This document shows, piece by piece, positions 1-10,329 of a stretch of DNA of 64,000 nt. Positions within the stretch are counted from its first letter, which is position 1. Each line of letters begins with the position of its first letter. The stretch is from Adiantum capillus-veneris. Lineage: Eukaryota; Streptophyta; Polypodiopsida; Polypodiales; Pteridaceae. The position numbers and the translations under genes were made by a program. The notes below the pieces were generated by a model. The model ran no database searches. It had not been told where the DNA came from and saw only the letters and a list, made by a program, of their open reading frames with translations. The stretch covers positions 85,421,029-85,485,028 of the forward strand of contig CM043959.1 of the NCBI GenBank assembly GCA_014529385.2, read 5' to 3'.

Positions 1-365
1 ATTGCTAAGGATTTTCTTGTGGTGCCACTATAAAGCAGAACTATGGTGGTACAAGTGAGGATTTTTGTGTAGCTTTTTATCATTTGTGGTCCAAATTCTA
101 CTAGTTTTGACCCACACTCCCCAATTCACACGTATATGTTACCATATACATGTGGTAGTGATGTGTGTGAACACATTTAGGACCGTCGGGGCATTTTTTT
201 CCCTCATTAGGAGGTGGTTTTCCCTCCGTGCATTATATATACACCCATCACTCTAGGGCTATCGATCTTTCCATTACACAGTAGGTAATACACTCTTTGT
301 TGTGTGCCTTGAGATTCCTTTATCTTCTCCAAGTTGTGTGTTTTCCTACAACCCTAGTTCCAACA
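1..365 (+). repeat. Ty1/copia-type LTR, 5' part cut by window start
   Basis: The stretch ends in CAACA and is followed two bases later by a primer-binding-site-like TGGTGTCAGAGAAGG (368-382), the normal arrangement for a 5' LTR. A TATA-like run (cattatatatac, 231-242) lies about 125 bases before the LTR end, as expected for an LTR promoter. The left boundary is outside the window, so the LTR length is unknown. A gag-like reading region of copia type follows, which supports the assignment. Confidence 0.7.
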
Positions 366-367
366 AT

Positions 368-382
368 TGGTGTCAGAGAAGG
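368..382 (+). other. Primer binding site, initiator tRNA-Met type (diverged)
   Basis: TGGTGTCAGAGAAGG resembles the TGGTATCAGAGC complement of the initiator tRNA-Met 3' end used by most plant copia elements, with several mismatches. It sits directly after the LTR end. Confidence 0.6.
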
Positions 383-684
383 TTACATCTTCCCGGGCTT
401 AGTCATCAGCAACTCTAGCACATGCATGCTCACTTTCTCCGATTTCTACGAGCTATGGTGACCGTCCGCTCAGATTTCTGATTCGGGCTCATTTCGGCCT
501 TCGTTTCCACTACAGGAAGTACTACGGAGGTTATTTCGTCATTTTGTGTAGAATTTTTGTCAGTGCCGTTTTTTGAATAGCAGTTCCCTTACCGTCTTCT
601 ACAATTTGTGCTATATAACACGTGTTGTTATCGCTTTGTTTCTCCTCTTCTCGAGTAGTTTTCACATCAAGTGCAACATTTGCC

Positions 685-1250
685 ATGGCTAATAACAACA
701 CAAATGTGTTCCAAGATGCTTACTGCTAAGGATGGATGGGGATAATTATTCTATGTGGGCTTATATGATGCAACATGTACTTGTGTCAAAGGATGTCTGG
801 AATATTCTGCAGGGCATTGATGTACGTCCTGGTTCCGAGGATGTAGGTGATGTTGAGGATGCTGCAAGTTTTGGTGGCAGGATTGTTGCTGTCAGAGACG
901 TTTTGCCTACAATTGAGAAAGCTGGTTGGGATAAAGAAGATGCGCAGGCATACATTGATTGCGTTGTCTGCGAAGCACACTATTACTCCTCACATTCATT
1001 CAGCAAAATCTACAAATCAAGCTTGGAATATTTTGGCTAGTCTATATGTAAGTTGCAATGAGGAAAAAATTGCATTGTTGTGTAAAGAGCTGGAGTCAAA
1101 GATTATGCATGAGGAAGATGATATGGACACCTTCCTTACTGGTGTCAAGGATATCAATGAGAAACTTATTTATACAAGCAAAGTTATTTCTAACAGTTTG
1201 GTCATGGTAAGCCTCCAAAGTAGATGCACCATAGCATTTTCCTCAAAATA
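685..1250 (+). pseudogene. Ty1/copia gag remnant (UBN2-like), frameshifted
   Basis: The ATG at 685 opens a few codons (MANNNTN...) that hit a stop near 727. Gag-like sequence then continues in another frame from about 729 (LDGDNYSMWAYMMQHVL, WNILQGID) and shifts frame again near 950-965 into TNQAWNILASLYVSCNEEK and MDTFLTGVKDINEKL. These blocks match the order of the copia gag (DUF4219/UBN2) domain: the W-x-x-M substrate region, then WN-L-LY and the helical segment. Similarity stops near 1210, before any zinc knuckle, protease or polymerase. This is a 3'-truncated, non-functional copy belonging to the LTR at 1-365. Confidence 0.7.
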
Positions 1251-1259
1251 GAATGTCTT

Positions 1260-2280
1260 ATAATCAACTCTACACTAAGAATGCTAAGGATTTTCTTCTA
1301 TCATACCATAATTTTTTTCATAAACGTCAATGAGTTCATGATTATACCATGTCGTTCTTTTAGTCTCACCAATTTTTTAAGGGACAAAAAATAAGGTTAT
1401 AGAAGATCAAAGATGATATAGCCACTCTTGTTAGTGCTACTAAGTGCATGTTTTCTTAAGCCCCCATGCATCTTTACATTTGTAAGTAGAAATCACCACT
1501 TAAAAACCATACAAAAAAGGTTTCAACATTGACAATTTTGTGTATAATATAGAAGAACTAAAACAACAAACATGAAAAAACTTGGCTCCACCTTTTGATA
1601 TTTTCAATCCTCTAGAGAATGCTCAATATATAGGTAGCTTTAGAGATGATGACTAGATATGGATATAAGCTGCAAAGGTTGCATAGTTGGTGACTAAACT
1701 TAGCAATACTATGAAGATTAAAGTTGTTCAATATATGTGGTATTGAATGTCCCAAAACTCACATAAGAATAGTTTCATGTTATGAAGCATACGTGCATAA
1801 TAAAAATTGTCTTTGGATTTTATTAAAGTCACTAAAAGAATCGTGAAAGTGTGAAATTTGGCAGAAAAATTAGGATTAAAAAATCTTGTATTTAGGTCAT
1901 AACTTTCACAATAACCAGTAACTGCTTTCATGTGTTGTAGGTGCAATCCTTTCAAAAAAGGCCAAAAACAACACGCGGTTTTTACACAGTTTAGATTGAT
2001 AAATGATTTTCAAGAATGACTTTGTTTAGGTGTTTTTTGGATAAGCATAAATCCAGTAGATCATGCCAAAAAGCTCGCTAACTAGCCCCATAGATATATG
2101 TGTACATAGTGCTTCAAGTCTTGGGAGTGACCATGTAAAAATTCATGTACAAAGGTTTGGTTTTGCCGAGCTTGTCTACTATATCTTTGGGTTATTTGAG
2201 TTCCCAAGAGATGGTTTTCAATAAGTATTTTCAATGGTTCTTTATAGCTTGTGAATTGGATTTGTATATCATGAGTTATG
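1260..2280. other. AT-rich sequence without recognisable gene
   Basis: No open frame with a recognisable family and no RNA gene was seen. A short stretch (1274-1292, atgctaaggattttctt) nearly repeats bases 3-18 of the window, so it may be element-derived, but this is too short to classify. Confidence 0.5.
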
Positions 2281-2281
2281 T

Positions 2282-2716
2282 GTGTCCGAACTTGGCGAAC
2301 TCGGCTTAGAATGTGGTAGAATCTCGACAAAAGTTTGGTTACAAAATTATGAAGAGGTGCTACAGAAACAAACTCAGGGGTGGTTTTGGACTACAATCAT
2401 AGGAAGCAGGCTTGTTTGGCACAATACATATCCATTGAAGTACTTGATGAAGTTTGGCATGAAATTTTGGGGTACACTCAGAAGGTTTATCAAAGTGTTG
2501 ATGATTTTGTCATACAGTTTACTTGTTTGTGGGATAAATGGGCTCGCGCTTTAGGAAATTAAATCTCTCCATCCATATTAAAAAATACTGTTTTGTGGCA
2601 AACTTGAAGTAAAATCTAAAGTTCAAAGTTGAGGTGAACAGACCCACTACTTCCAAGGAAGCAGTCACCATTGCCAAGGAGAAAGAATAGAAAGCTCAAA
2701 GACTTAACAAGTATGT
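2282..2716 (+). pseudogene. Ty3/gypsy gag, N-terminal part
   Basis: Two overlapping frames give VLDYNHRKQACLAQYISIEV and YTQKVYQSVDDFVIQFTCLW, the latter resembling the Retrotrans_gag helical core (Q-x-x-ESV-x-x-F-x-x-F-x-x-L). Frame changes and stops make it non-coding today. It is separated from its zinc-knuckle half by the inserted element at 2722-5136. Confidence 0.55.
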
Positions 2717-2721
2717 GAGAG
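2717..2721. repeat. Target-site duplication GAGAG (left)
   Basis: GAGAG directly precedes the LTR start TGTTGAGC and is repeated at 5137-5141 directly after the other LTR. A 5-bp duplication is the normal integrase signature. Confidence 0.85.
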
Positions 2722-2863
2722 TGTTGAGCTTATATGTGAAGTTACTCAATATATGGCTTCTCTATATATGGAACCCAGGTCCCCTCTATATATACATCAT
2801 CTCATGTGTGTATTCTACACACTTTGGGGTTCTATTTTTGTGCTCTCTCTTTCTCTCTCAACA
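2722..2863 (+). repeat. 5' LTR of the TRIM-like element
   Basis: 142 bp, TGTTGAGCTT...CTCTCAACA, with a TATA-like run (ctctatatatac) near 2784-2795. Next to it is the PBS TGGTATCAGACC at 2864-2875. Confidence 0.88.
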
Positions 2864-2879
2864 TGGTATCAGACCAGTA

Positions 2880-3560
2880 CGTTTTTGTTTTCGATTTTTC
2901 TCCTGATTGGAAACAATTTTGCAGAAACTACAACTGGAGATGCACCGGAATCAATGTGGTCTACAATTTTGCAGAAGGAAGTTTTTTCAAATTCTGCACT
3001 GATTTTGAGTTATCGTTCAGACTGCGTAGATGCCAGAAAAGCAACTTTTGTTTTATGTTTTTTATTTTTCTCTTAATTGAAAACAATTTTGCAGAAACTA
3101 TCCGTGAAACGCACCAGAATGAATGTGGTCTACAACTTTGCAAAAGATAGTTTTTTCAAATTCTTCATTGATTTTGAGTTATCGTTGGCGGACTGCGTAC
3201 ATGCTTGAAAAGCAACTTTCGTTTTTGTTTTTTGATTTTTCTCCTAATTGAGAATGATTTTGCAGAAGCAGCCTATGGAGGCACTCAAATCCATGTGGTC
3301 CACAACTTTGCAGAAGGAAGTTTTTTCAAATTCTGCACTGATTTTTAGTTATCGTTTGCGGACTGCGTACATGTCTGAAAAGAAACTTTTGGTTTTTGTT
3401 TTTTTTAATTTTTTGCTAATTGCAAATGATTTTGTAGAAACTATTCACTTGAGCCATCGGAATCGATGTGGTGTATAACTTTGCAGAAGAAAGTTTCTCT
3501 AAATTGTGCACCGATTTTGGGTTATCGTTCTCGTACTACTGAAAAGCAAATTTTACTTTT
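2880..3560 (+). repeat. About 171-bp tandem repeat, four copies, inside the TRIM-like element
   Basis: The landmark ttttgcagaaac recurs near 2918, 3089, 3259 and (as attttgtagaaac) 3430, a spacing of about 171 bases. Each unit carries a t-rich tract, gcagaa, caatgtggtctacaac-like, and gagttatcgtt blocks. Stops occur in all frames, so coding is unlikely. Confidence 0.8.
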
Positions 3561-3789
3561 TTCTTTTGATTTTTCTCATAATTGAAAACTTCTCAATTAT
3601 ATTTTCTCTTCATCAATCATATATTTGTTACTGACATAACTTTGCTGTAGAAGCCAGTTACATATCGTTCCGATTCAGTTGAGCCGTTGATGATCGTCCA
3701 AATTCTATCGAGCTACTATTGATACATGATCTTTTGTTATTGATATACTCGTTCATTGATTCTCGTATAATTATTCTTCTAGAGATATA

Positions 3790-4320
3790 ATTTACACCGT
3801 TTTATTGATAATCTCTCGTTGATACCATAGTGATTTTGATGGTACCATGATGATGTTTTGTTAGTACTTTGGTCATGGTGATTTTCGTTGATACCATGAT
3901 GATATTTCGTTGATACCATGGTTATTCTCGGTGATGCCATGATGATATTTCGTTGATTCCATGGTTATTCTCGGTGATACCATGATGTTTCGTTGATACC
4001 ATGGTTATTCTCGGTGATACCATGACGTTGTTTCGTTGATACAATGATTATTCTCGGTGATATGATGATGTTGTTTCGTTGATACCATGGTTATTCTCGG
4101 TGATACCCTGATGTTGTTTCGCTGGTACAATGATTATTTTCAGTGATATCATGATGTTCTTTCGTTGATACCATGGTTATTCTCGGTGATGCCATGACGT
4201 TGTTTCGTTGATACAATGATTATTCTATGATGCTTTTTGTTGATACCATGATGATTTTTATTGATACAATGATGATATTTTGTTAATACTTTGATGATAC
4301 TCATTGATATCACTACGTTG
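3790..4320 (+). repeat. Degenerate short tandem repeat (GATACCATG...ATTCTCGGTGAT)
   Basis: The motif cgttgataccatggttattctcggtgat and shortened forms recur more than ten times with 30-45-base spacing. Spacing and sequence are irregular, so this is a minisatellite-like internal region of the element and not a CRISPR array. Confidence 0.8.
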
Positions 4321-4994
4321 ATAAATGTCGTTTTATGTAGTATATACACATATCATTTGCATCACGTATCATGCATCTTGTAATTTTTATGTTCATATTT
4401 TATGTCCACATATGTTGTCGTACGTATATATGTCGTCAAAAGAGTGGCGTCACGAACCATCTCTTATGGCATTGTGAATGTAATTATTTCACTAATGATA
4501 CTAATAATTTTCATGACTATGTTTTTTGAGTCTATGATTTATGTAGGATTTATCAAAGAATTGATTTCATGAAGAAAAACTTGATGAAAATAAAAGATTT
4601 ATGAAGACATGTTTGGTGATGCCATATTGATGACAACATGAAGATATGTTTGGTGATGCGATAGTGATGACAAGCTACACAGCAGATTCTTAGAGACGCT
4701 TCTGATTACGAGCTAATCGATAGCCTTTACACCTCTTTATTGAACCTTTGTATTCATTATTGTATTTGATAGGATATGAGTAATGCAACTCCTCATAAAA
4801 CATTCATTGTAAAAGCAGTGATGTAGCTCCTCATAAAATATTCATTGTAAAAGGAGTGATGTAGCTCATCATGAACATTTGTATATTCAATGATTTTTAT
4901 AATATAACGGTGGGTGTATATAGAGATGTGGGTTTTTCCCTTGATCCCCAAGGGTTTTTTCATCCACAGTTAGGGACCCTTATTTGAGCGGGGG

Positions 4995-5136
4995 TGTTGA
5001 GCTTATATGAGAAGCTACTCAATATATGGCTTCTCTATATATGGCACCCAGGTCCTCTCTATATATACATCATCTCATGTGTGTATTCTACACACTTTGG
5101 GGTTCTATTTCTGTGCTCTCTCTTTCTCTCTCAACA
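4995..5136 (+). repeat. 3' LTR of the TRIM-like element
   Basis: 142-bp direct repeat of 2722-2863, preceded by a polypurine tract at 4983-4994 and followed by the TSD GAGAG at 5137-5141. Confidence 0.88.
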
Positions 5137-5141
5137 GAGAG

Positions 5142-5503
5142 CAGTACATGTGCAAGGTAATGGTGAGAAAAATGAGGAAAATCACGCAGAGGCTGGAGGC
5201 TAACCTGCTCAAAGAGTTGCAAACATTGAACAATTACAATGAGATGTGCAAGACATGATGACCATGATGCAAAAATTGCGGCTCAATGTTCTTGGAGGTG
5301 GTCGTGGTCATGGTCATGGTAAAGGAATGGCCCAGACCTATGAATCTGAGCCAAATGCTAATGTGGGTCGTGGACAAGGTGTCTTTGAGCCACAAAGGAG
5401 ATTCATTCCTACCTGCTATAATTGTAGTGAACTTGGTCATATCAGAACTCAATGTCCAACGCTAATAAGGATGGCAGGTGATATGTTTCCACTTCCTCTG
5501 TAG
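5142..5503 (+). pseudogene. Ty3/gypsy gag, zinc-knuckle part
   Basis: The sequence encodes basic/coiled residues (RKMRKITQRLEANLLKEL), a Gly/His-rich stretch (GGGRGHGHGKG) and one clear CX2CX4HX4C zinc knuckle, CYNCSELGHIRTQC, at about 5414-5455. This nucleic-acid-binding module is typical of the gag C terminus. The frame differs from the upstream half by a shift near 5240. It is the right-hand part of the gag interrupted at 2722-5136. Confidence 0.75.
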
Positions 5504-5835
5504 ATAATGATTATGCATTGGATATATGGGGATATCATAGTACTGAGCAGGAAAATTAGGCCTCAAACCTCTGGTGTTCATGTGGGTATTGTGCCGGTTG
5601 AAAGGAAAGAAGCACATATGATGCCCATAGGCAAAAGAGAGAGGGAAGTCTATGCTACCCCACATCCCAGTAAGAAGAACGGGAAAGAGAAAGAGGGTGA
5701 AGATATGAAAGTTAAGAGGAAGAGAAGACCTCATAGACGGTTTGAAGTAGCAAATCTACCTTTGACAGAAGGCCAAACAATTTAAAATTAAAAGAAGACC
5801 TGATTGGGAGGAAAGTAGATTATACTTTTGGACAT

Positions 5836-6129
5836 TTGATGAATATGGTGCCCAAACTTAAGAGGCAATGGAAGTCATTAGTGAATATAGAGAAAGAGCA
5901 GAAACATGAACAAGTCAGAATGTTGACTGTAGGAGATCTACCCAACATTTTTCTTGTGGTGAACGCTTGGCACGAAGGCGTGGACATGGGAGAGACCTAC
6001 ATTGATGGAGGTTCTCAAGTTTGTGTGATCACACAGTCATGTGTCGAGAGACTGGGTCTCACTACATGCGGAAGATCTAGGTTCAAGATTCAACTAGCAA
6101 ACCATGCCAAAGTAAAGTGTTTGGGCTGA
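5836..6129 (+). pseudogene. Ty3/gypsy aspartic protease remnant
   Basis: The frame contains ETYIDGGSQVCVIT at about 5994-6035, which fits the retropepsin active-site loop (D-T/S-G-A/S) with GG at the second position. It is followed by a typical LGL and KIQLANHAKVKCLG strand pattern. A stop follows at 6127-6129 where family members normally continue. The position between gag and reverse transcriptase supports the call. Confidence 0.7.
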
Positions 6130-6144
6130 TTAAGAATTTGGAAG

Positions 6145-6525
6145 TTGAAGTCTAAACGTGAAGGTTATAGTGAACTTTTATGTTATGTCAACTGGCTTGG
6201 GAGATTTTCCTCTCATTTTGGGACGAGAGCTGTGGGTACAGTGAAAGATTTGGGCAAGGGCACAATCTGTGTGTATGGCAAGGGTGAAAAGAGAGTGTTT
6301 GATATGACTACCAAGAAACCTTTGGCATTAGAAGATATGAGTGAAAATGATGAATACAAAGTTACCATTGAAAACAATTATGAAGATTCAGAAAGTAGCA
6401 CTACTTCTTGTTCTAGTGATGAGGGTGAAGGGCCATTCTTACATTTGGATGAGAAAAAGAGAGAAAGTAGTAAATTATTGCAAGTGTCAAGGGATATAAA
6501 TGCTTCAAGCCGTTTATAACAACTT
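6145..6525 (+). pseudogene. Ty3/gypsy spacer between protease and RT
   Basis: An open frame of about 124 codons with an acidic, serine-rich second half (DEYKVTIENNYEDSESSTTS) lies between the protease and RT remnants. Its first residues (GDFPLILGRELWVQ-like in a shifted frame near 6205-6240) fit the end of the protease region. It has no independent function that can be supported. Confidence 0.4.
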
Positions 6526-6630
6526 GAGGAGTTGATGCAGCCTAAACAAGAATTGCCAGTGAAAAAGTGGTTGATTCAAGACATGGAGAGTATCAATTTG
6601 ACACAAGGAGAAAGAAAGTAGTACTTAACA

Positions 6631-7350
6631 ATGTTGGATAGGTTTCCAAACCTTATCATCACTTCATTTCAAGAATTAAGAGGATTTATTGGAGATCCTG
6701 TGAAGATTGAACTAGTTGAAGGGGCAAAGCCAATAAGGCAGAAATTAAGAAAGATGGATAAGGAGCAAATGAATGCTTTAAAGGAGGAAGTGGATAAACT
6801 TTTGAATGCAAGGTTCATTGTGCGAGTTGATAATGCTGAATGGGTGAGCCCTGTAGTGGTCAGTCCAAAGAAAGATGGGCGTTAGAGAGTTTGCATTGAT
6901 TATAAACCATTAAATGCAGTGACAAAAAAAGATCCTTAACCCTTGACTTTTATTGATCAACTTTTGGATGCAGTGGGTAGCTTTGACAGATACAGTGTCA
7001 GTGATGGTTATTCAGGGTATTTACAACTTATCCTTGCTCCTGAAGATCGGAAAAAGACTACTTTTATCACCCCATGGGGTTGTTTCTACTTTTGTTGCCT
7101 TCCTTTTGGGTTAAAAAATGGGCCTAGAACCTTTGAAACAAAAGTGGATTGAGTCCTTACTCCATTTCTTGGAAAGTTTGTCAAAGGGTTTATAGATGAA
7201 TTTGGTGTATACGGTTCAAGGAAAGAGCATGATTAGAGTCTTGAAATGACTTTTGCAAGGTATGATGAATGCGGAGGTCAGTTGAGCACTGAGAAATGTC
7301 ATTTGACGCATCTAAGAGTGAAGCTTCTTAGACATGTAATTTCAAAAAAT
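6631..7350 (+). pseudogene. Ty3/gypsy reverse transcriptase remnant
   Basis: Recognisable RT blocks in order are AEWVSPVVVSPKKDG, VCIDYKPLNAVTKKDP, DRYSVSDGYSGYLQ, KKTTFITPWGCFYFCCLPFG and KCHLTHLRVKLLRHVIS. In-frame stops occur at 6883-6885, 6937-6939, 7150-7152 and 7234-7236. The catalytic Y/F-x-D-D motif reads FIDEF, so the second aspartate is lost. This is a dead copy, and RNase H and integrase are not recognisable downstream. Confidence 0.85.
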
Positions 7351-7399
7351 CGGATTGAGGCCCCATTTAGGGTTGATCCCCCCTCTAGCTTTCTGCCCT

Positions 7400-9394
7400 A
7401 TAACACCTCCTATGTTTATGAGGCAGGGAAACCAACTCAGACAAGGGCCTTAGTAGGTTTTTACCCGTTTAGTTTAAAGCCTTTGTACCATTTAAAGAAA
7501 GAAATAGGGGTGTTTTTGATAAGCCACTAACCCTCTCTGATTATTTATAAATCCCTATTAGCATATTCAAAGAAAAACAGGTAGTACTTATTGGGTAAGT
7601 ATTGGATGTGTTGAGAGAAGAGATTTCTGTCTTCCCAATTAGTATTCCAGAGATTGTTTGGGACCATGGCACAACCCAGTAACAAATCTATCCATGAGTT
7701 AATTATACCAACCTCTCCTTACTTATGGTCACAGATTGAGAACCTCACGGTCATTCTGGACTTCTTTACAGCTTTGTGAGAAATCATTACCTTTGAATTG
7801 GTTAGGCAAATTATAGTTAGTGAGAGGATGGAGGGGACTCGGTGTTGTGCGTGAGGTACGCTACTGCCTGATCTAATACCTTCCAAGTAGAGCACCCTCA
7901 TGCATGCCCCAAATATTGTGTTGAAATAATGGAGGCATAAAGCTCATAAATGGAGCTCTGTGGTGGGAGGGCCTAAACAAGGGATTGAAAAATCGGTCAT
8001 GCGGTCCCCGAACAGCTTCAAAATAAGACATTGGAGGCAAAGGAGTATTACTCATGGTTGGAGGGTTATGCTGCAAATGTTGCATATGTTGCATGTTAGC
8101 TACTATATATGGGCTATATCCATCAGTCGAAGAGACATTGTGTTGAGAGGCTTCCCTTGCATGCAGCACCTGGGTCTGGGACAGAGTTGTGCATGGGTAA
8201 GGGAAGACAATAGTCAATGGAGCGGAATGCCCAGGCAAGGCCAAGCCCAAGGTTGCCATAGGAGCTGCAAAGCTACTATGCAACTTCACTGTTAAGCTGT
8301 TTAATTATAATGCGTTGTGGAGCAACATTGAGAATCCCCCCAAGGGGACAAGGGTGAGGACTGTCAGAAAGCTGCAAGGACGTGCGTAAAAGCGGGGCAA
8401 TGATGGGACACAAGAAATAACCCTAATGAGAGCTCCGAGCATCAATACAGACCTATAGCTTGTCCTTCAAATGGAGTATCAAAGCAAAAAGCCACACAGA
8501 CTACTCTTTGCTTAGATACTTGGCGTCTGCAGTGTGCAGTGAGCAAAGACTACGCTTGAGCCTTGATAGGGCTTGTGTCAATGCAACATTGGGCTAAACT
8601 CCACTGTACATTGTACTCCATTGGTCTAAACTCCACTATACAATGTACTCGATGGACTAGCGAAGGTGGTGGGTGAGGGTTTTCACACTGCACACTACAT
8701 GCGATTGAACAATGGAACTGTGAAACCTGCTTGGGAGATACATAGTCTAGGGAGAAGAAATATTAATACCCTTGTATATTGCCTTTTCAATCAAGGTAGA
8801 ATTGTGGGAGATATAATGGAACACACAACCATAAAATGTACAAGCTTTGTTATAGTAATCCATGCTCACATGAAGAGAAACCACAAACACAAAGTCTGTT
8901 ATAGCCAAAAATACAATGTAAAATACAAAAGGTTTCTTGAAATCAACTCATGTCAAAACCTAATTGCAAGTCTAACAACTATCCACACATCATAAGAGGA
9001 ATCCAAAATGAGGATTTTGATGGCACAAAATTGGAATTTTTAGGTTTTCTTTAATACACAAGAGATTCATCTACGTATCTCTAGTTGATCTCATCTCGAC
9101 ACTCCTCTCAAGTATTGCTACATAGCATTGATCTTGTGAATTTCCAATTGATCTCACCTTGACACTTCTCTCAAGTATTGCTTCATAGCATTGATCTCCA
9201 AAGAAATAAACCCATTAGTAAGCTAGCTTATCAGCTTACTCAATCGGAATCCCCCGATGTAAAGTTAGATTGTTGTCTATCTTAGGAGGCACTTTGTTTG
9301 AGCCACTTCCACTCCATGGGATTCTTTGATACTATTGATAAATTAAGGGATTATACTATACATAAATCTGTATACTATCGTGTTCTGAGTAAGT
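7400..9394. other. Unclassified sequence, one unrecognised minus-strand ORF
   Basis: No family was recognised. A 138-codon minus-strand frame (7873-8289) is rich in Pro, His, Met and Gln (ANMQHMQHLQHNPPTMSN) and resembles low-complexity gag-like linkers, without zinc knuckle or other domain. A duplicated phrase (tctaaactccactatacaatgtactc-like) occurs near 8590-8650. A roughly 65-base tandem duplication lies at 9083-9203 (ttgatctcatctcgacactc / ttgatctcaccttgacactt). Confidence 0.4.
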
Positions 9395-9748
9395 TTACCT
9401 TTAATAATAATTACCATATGCCTAGAGTTAATTAGCTTTTCGATCAACTCCAAGATTTAAGTACTTCAACAAGATTAGATTGTGAACAATATTGATTTAC
9501 AATCTAGATACCATATAGTACAAATCAATACTACGATGGATGTTCATAAGACAACTTTTGGAACCAGGTTTAGCATTATATATTTCTAGTCATACCTTCT
9601 GGTTTTACTAATGCGCAAGCCACGTTTATGACACTTATGGATAGTCTTAGAACCCTAATTGTGAAAGGTTGTCGTCATTTTTCTCATTGAAATTCTCATT
9701 CACAATCATTCCAAGGTGAAACATTTAGAACATCTTAGTTAACGTTTC
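9395..9748 (+). pseudogene. Second Ty3/gypsy RT remnant, left half
   Basis: In shifting frames the sequence encodes NKFTFNNNYHMPRVN, LFDQLQDLSTSTRLD, KTTFGTRF, IPSGFTNAQATFMTLMDSL and FLIEILIHNHSKVKHLEHL. These are the conserved blocks around the gypsy RT active site (YPLPRID, FDQLQG, KTAF-TRYG, MPFGLTNAPATF, and the YLDDILIYS-HLEHL region). The aspartate pair is not preserved and frameshifts are frequent. It is broken at 9749 by an 8.9-kb element and resumes at 18,687. Confidence 0.75.
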
Positions 9749-9997
9749 TGTGCTCCTTGCCGCACTGTCGAAGCAAGGGACTTGCCAATACACCGTGTGC
9801 GAGCCACAAACGGCTCCAAGCACACAACAAGCCTAAACTAGCAAGCTCAAGAGAGCAAAGGGTGTGTCACTCACCGCTCTACGCTCCCTTTCATGGTGGA
9901 TTCCTCACCGCGATGAAGAAGAAGCTGCAGTCGTGCCGCGCTCAACCGCTTCGCCGCCGTCGTGCCTTCGTAATGCTCGATCGCACACACACTCTCC

Positions 9998-10033
<36 letters not shown>

Positions 10034-10329
10034 AGGAGGTGAAGAAGAAGAAGATGGAGATGGAGCAAGAGCACTCTTCTATTGCACAAATGAGAGAATG
10101 AGTAAAAATTAGGTTTAGTTGGCTTTTATAGGAGCTCACCCCATTCACACTTGGGCGCCCATGCTTAGCCAACTAACCCCTTGAATGTCCCAGTTAGAGT
10201 GCACCTCTCATCGGCGATCACTCTTACCCTTTTCTTATTGGTCCGACAAGCCCGGTACCCGACTCTACCAAATACATAATATACGTCCGTCGTAGGTGAT
10301 GGGGTGTCCGTGAGCCATGAGGGTTAACA
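9749..10329 (-). repeat. 3' LTR (left) of the TR-GAG-like element
   Basis: Near-identical to 18,076-18,686, differing mainly in CT/CA microsatellite length. It contains a TATA-like CCTATAAAAGCC on the minus strand (plus 10,121-10,132). The adjacent purine tract (minus strand, 10,330-10,345) identifies this as the 3' LTR. Confidence 0.88.
9989..10033. repeat. (CT)n-(CA)n microsatellite in LTR
   Basis: Compound CT then CA dinucleotide run. It is longer in the partner LTR at 18,323-18,390, which explains most of the LTR length difference. Confidence 0.9.

Larger units (their letters stand above)
2722..5136 (+). mobile_element. Non-coding LTR retrotransposon (TRIM-like, 2.4 kb), complete
   Basis: Two 142-bp direct repeats (2722-2863 and 4995-5136, about five differences) begin TGTTG and end CAACA. 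The left one is followed at once by TGGTATCAGACC (initiator tRNA-Met PBS). The right one is preceded by the purine tract tttgagcggggg (4983-4994). The unit is flanked by GAGAG duplications. The internal 2.1 kb has no gag or pol; it consists largely of two tandem-repeat blocks. LTR size and PBS resemble TRIM elements, although those are usually under about 1 kb. The same PPT shape (TTTGAGYGGGGG|TGTTG), LTR size and PBS occur in the coding copia element at 50,409-55,873, a plausible relative of its helper. Confidence 0.88.
2282..7400 (+). mobile_element. Decayed Ty3/gypsy retrotransposon, split by a nested insertion
   Basis: Gag (2282-2716, resuming 5142-5500), aspartic protease (5836-6129) and reverse transcriptase (6631-7350) occur in the order gag-pro-RT on the plus strand. 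Many frameshifts and stops interrupt them and no LTR, RNase H or integrase was recognised. The gag reading is continuous across the non-coding LTR element at 2722-5136 once one GAGAG copy is removed (frame reading RLNKYVRE|QYMCKVMVRK), which shows that the gypsy element was there first. Confidence 0.8.

Noticed and set aside
3790-4320. Regular-looking short repeats, possible CRISPR array
   Set aside because: Spacing and repeat sequence are irregular, spacers are themselves repetitive, and the block lies inside a plant LTR element.
7873-8289. 138-codon Pro/His/Met-rich ORF as a host gene
   Set aside because: No domain, low-complexity composition and position among decayed elements; kept only as unclassified.
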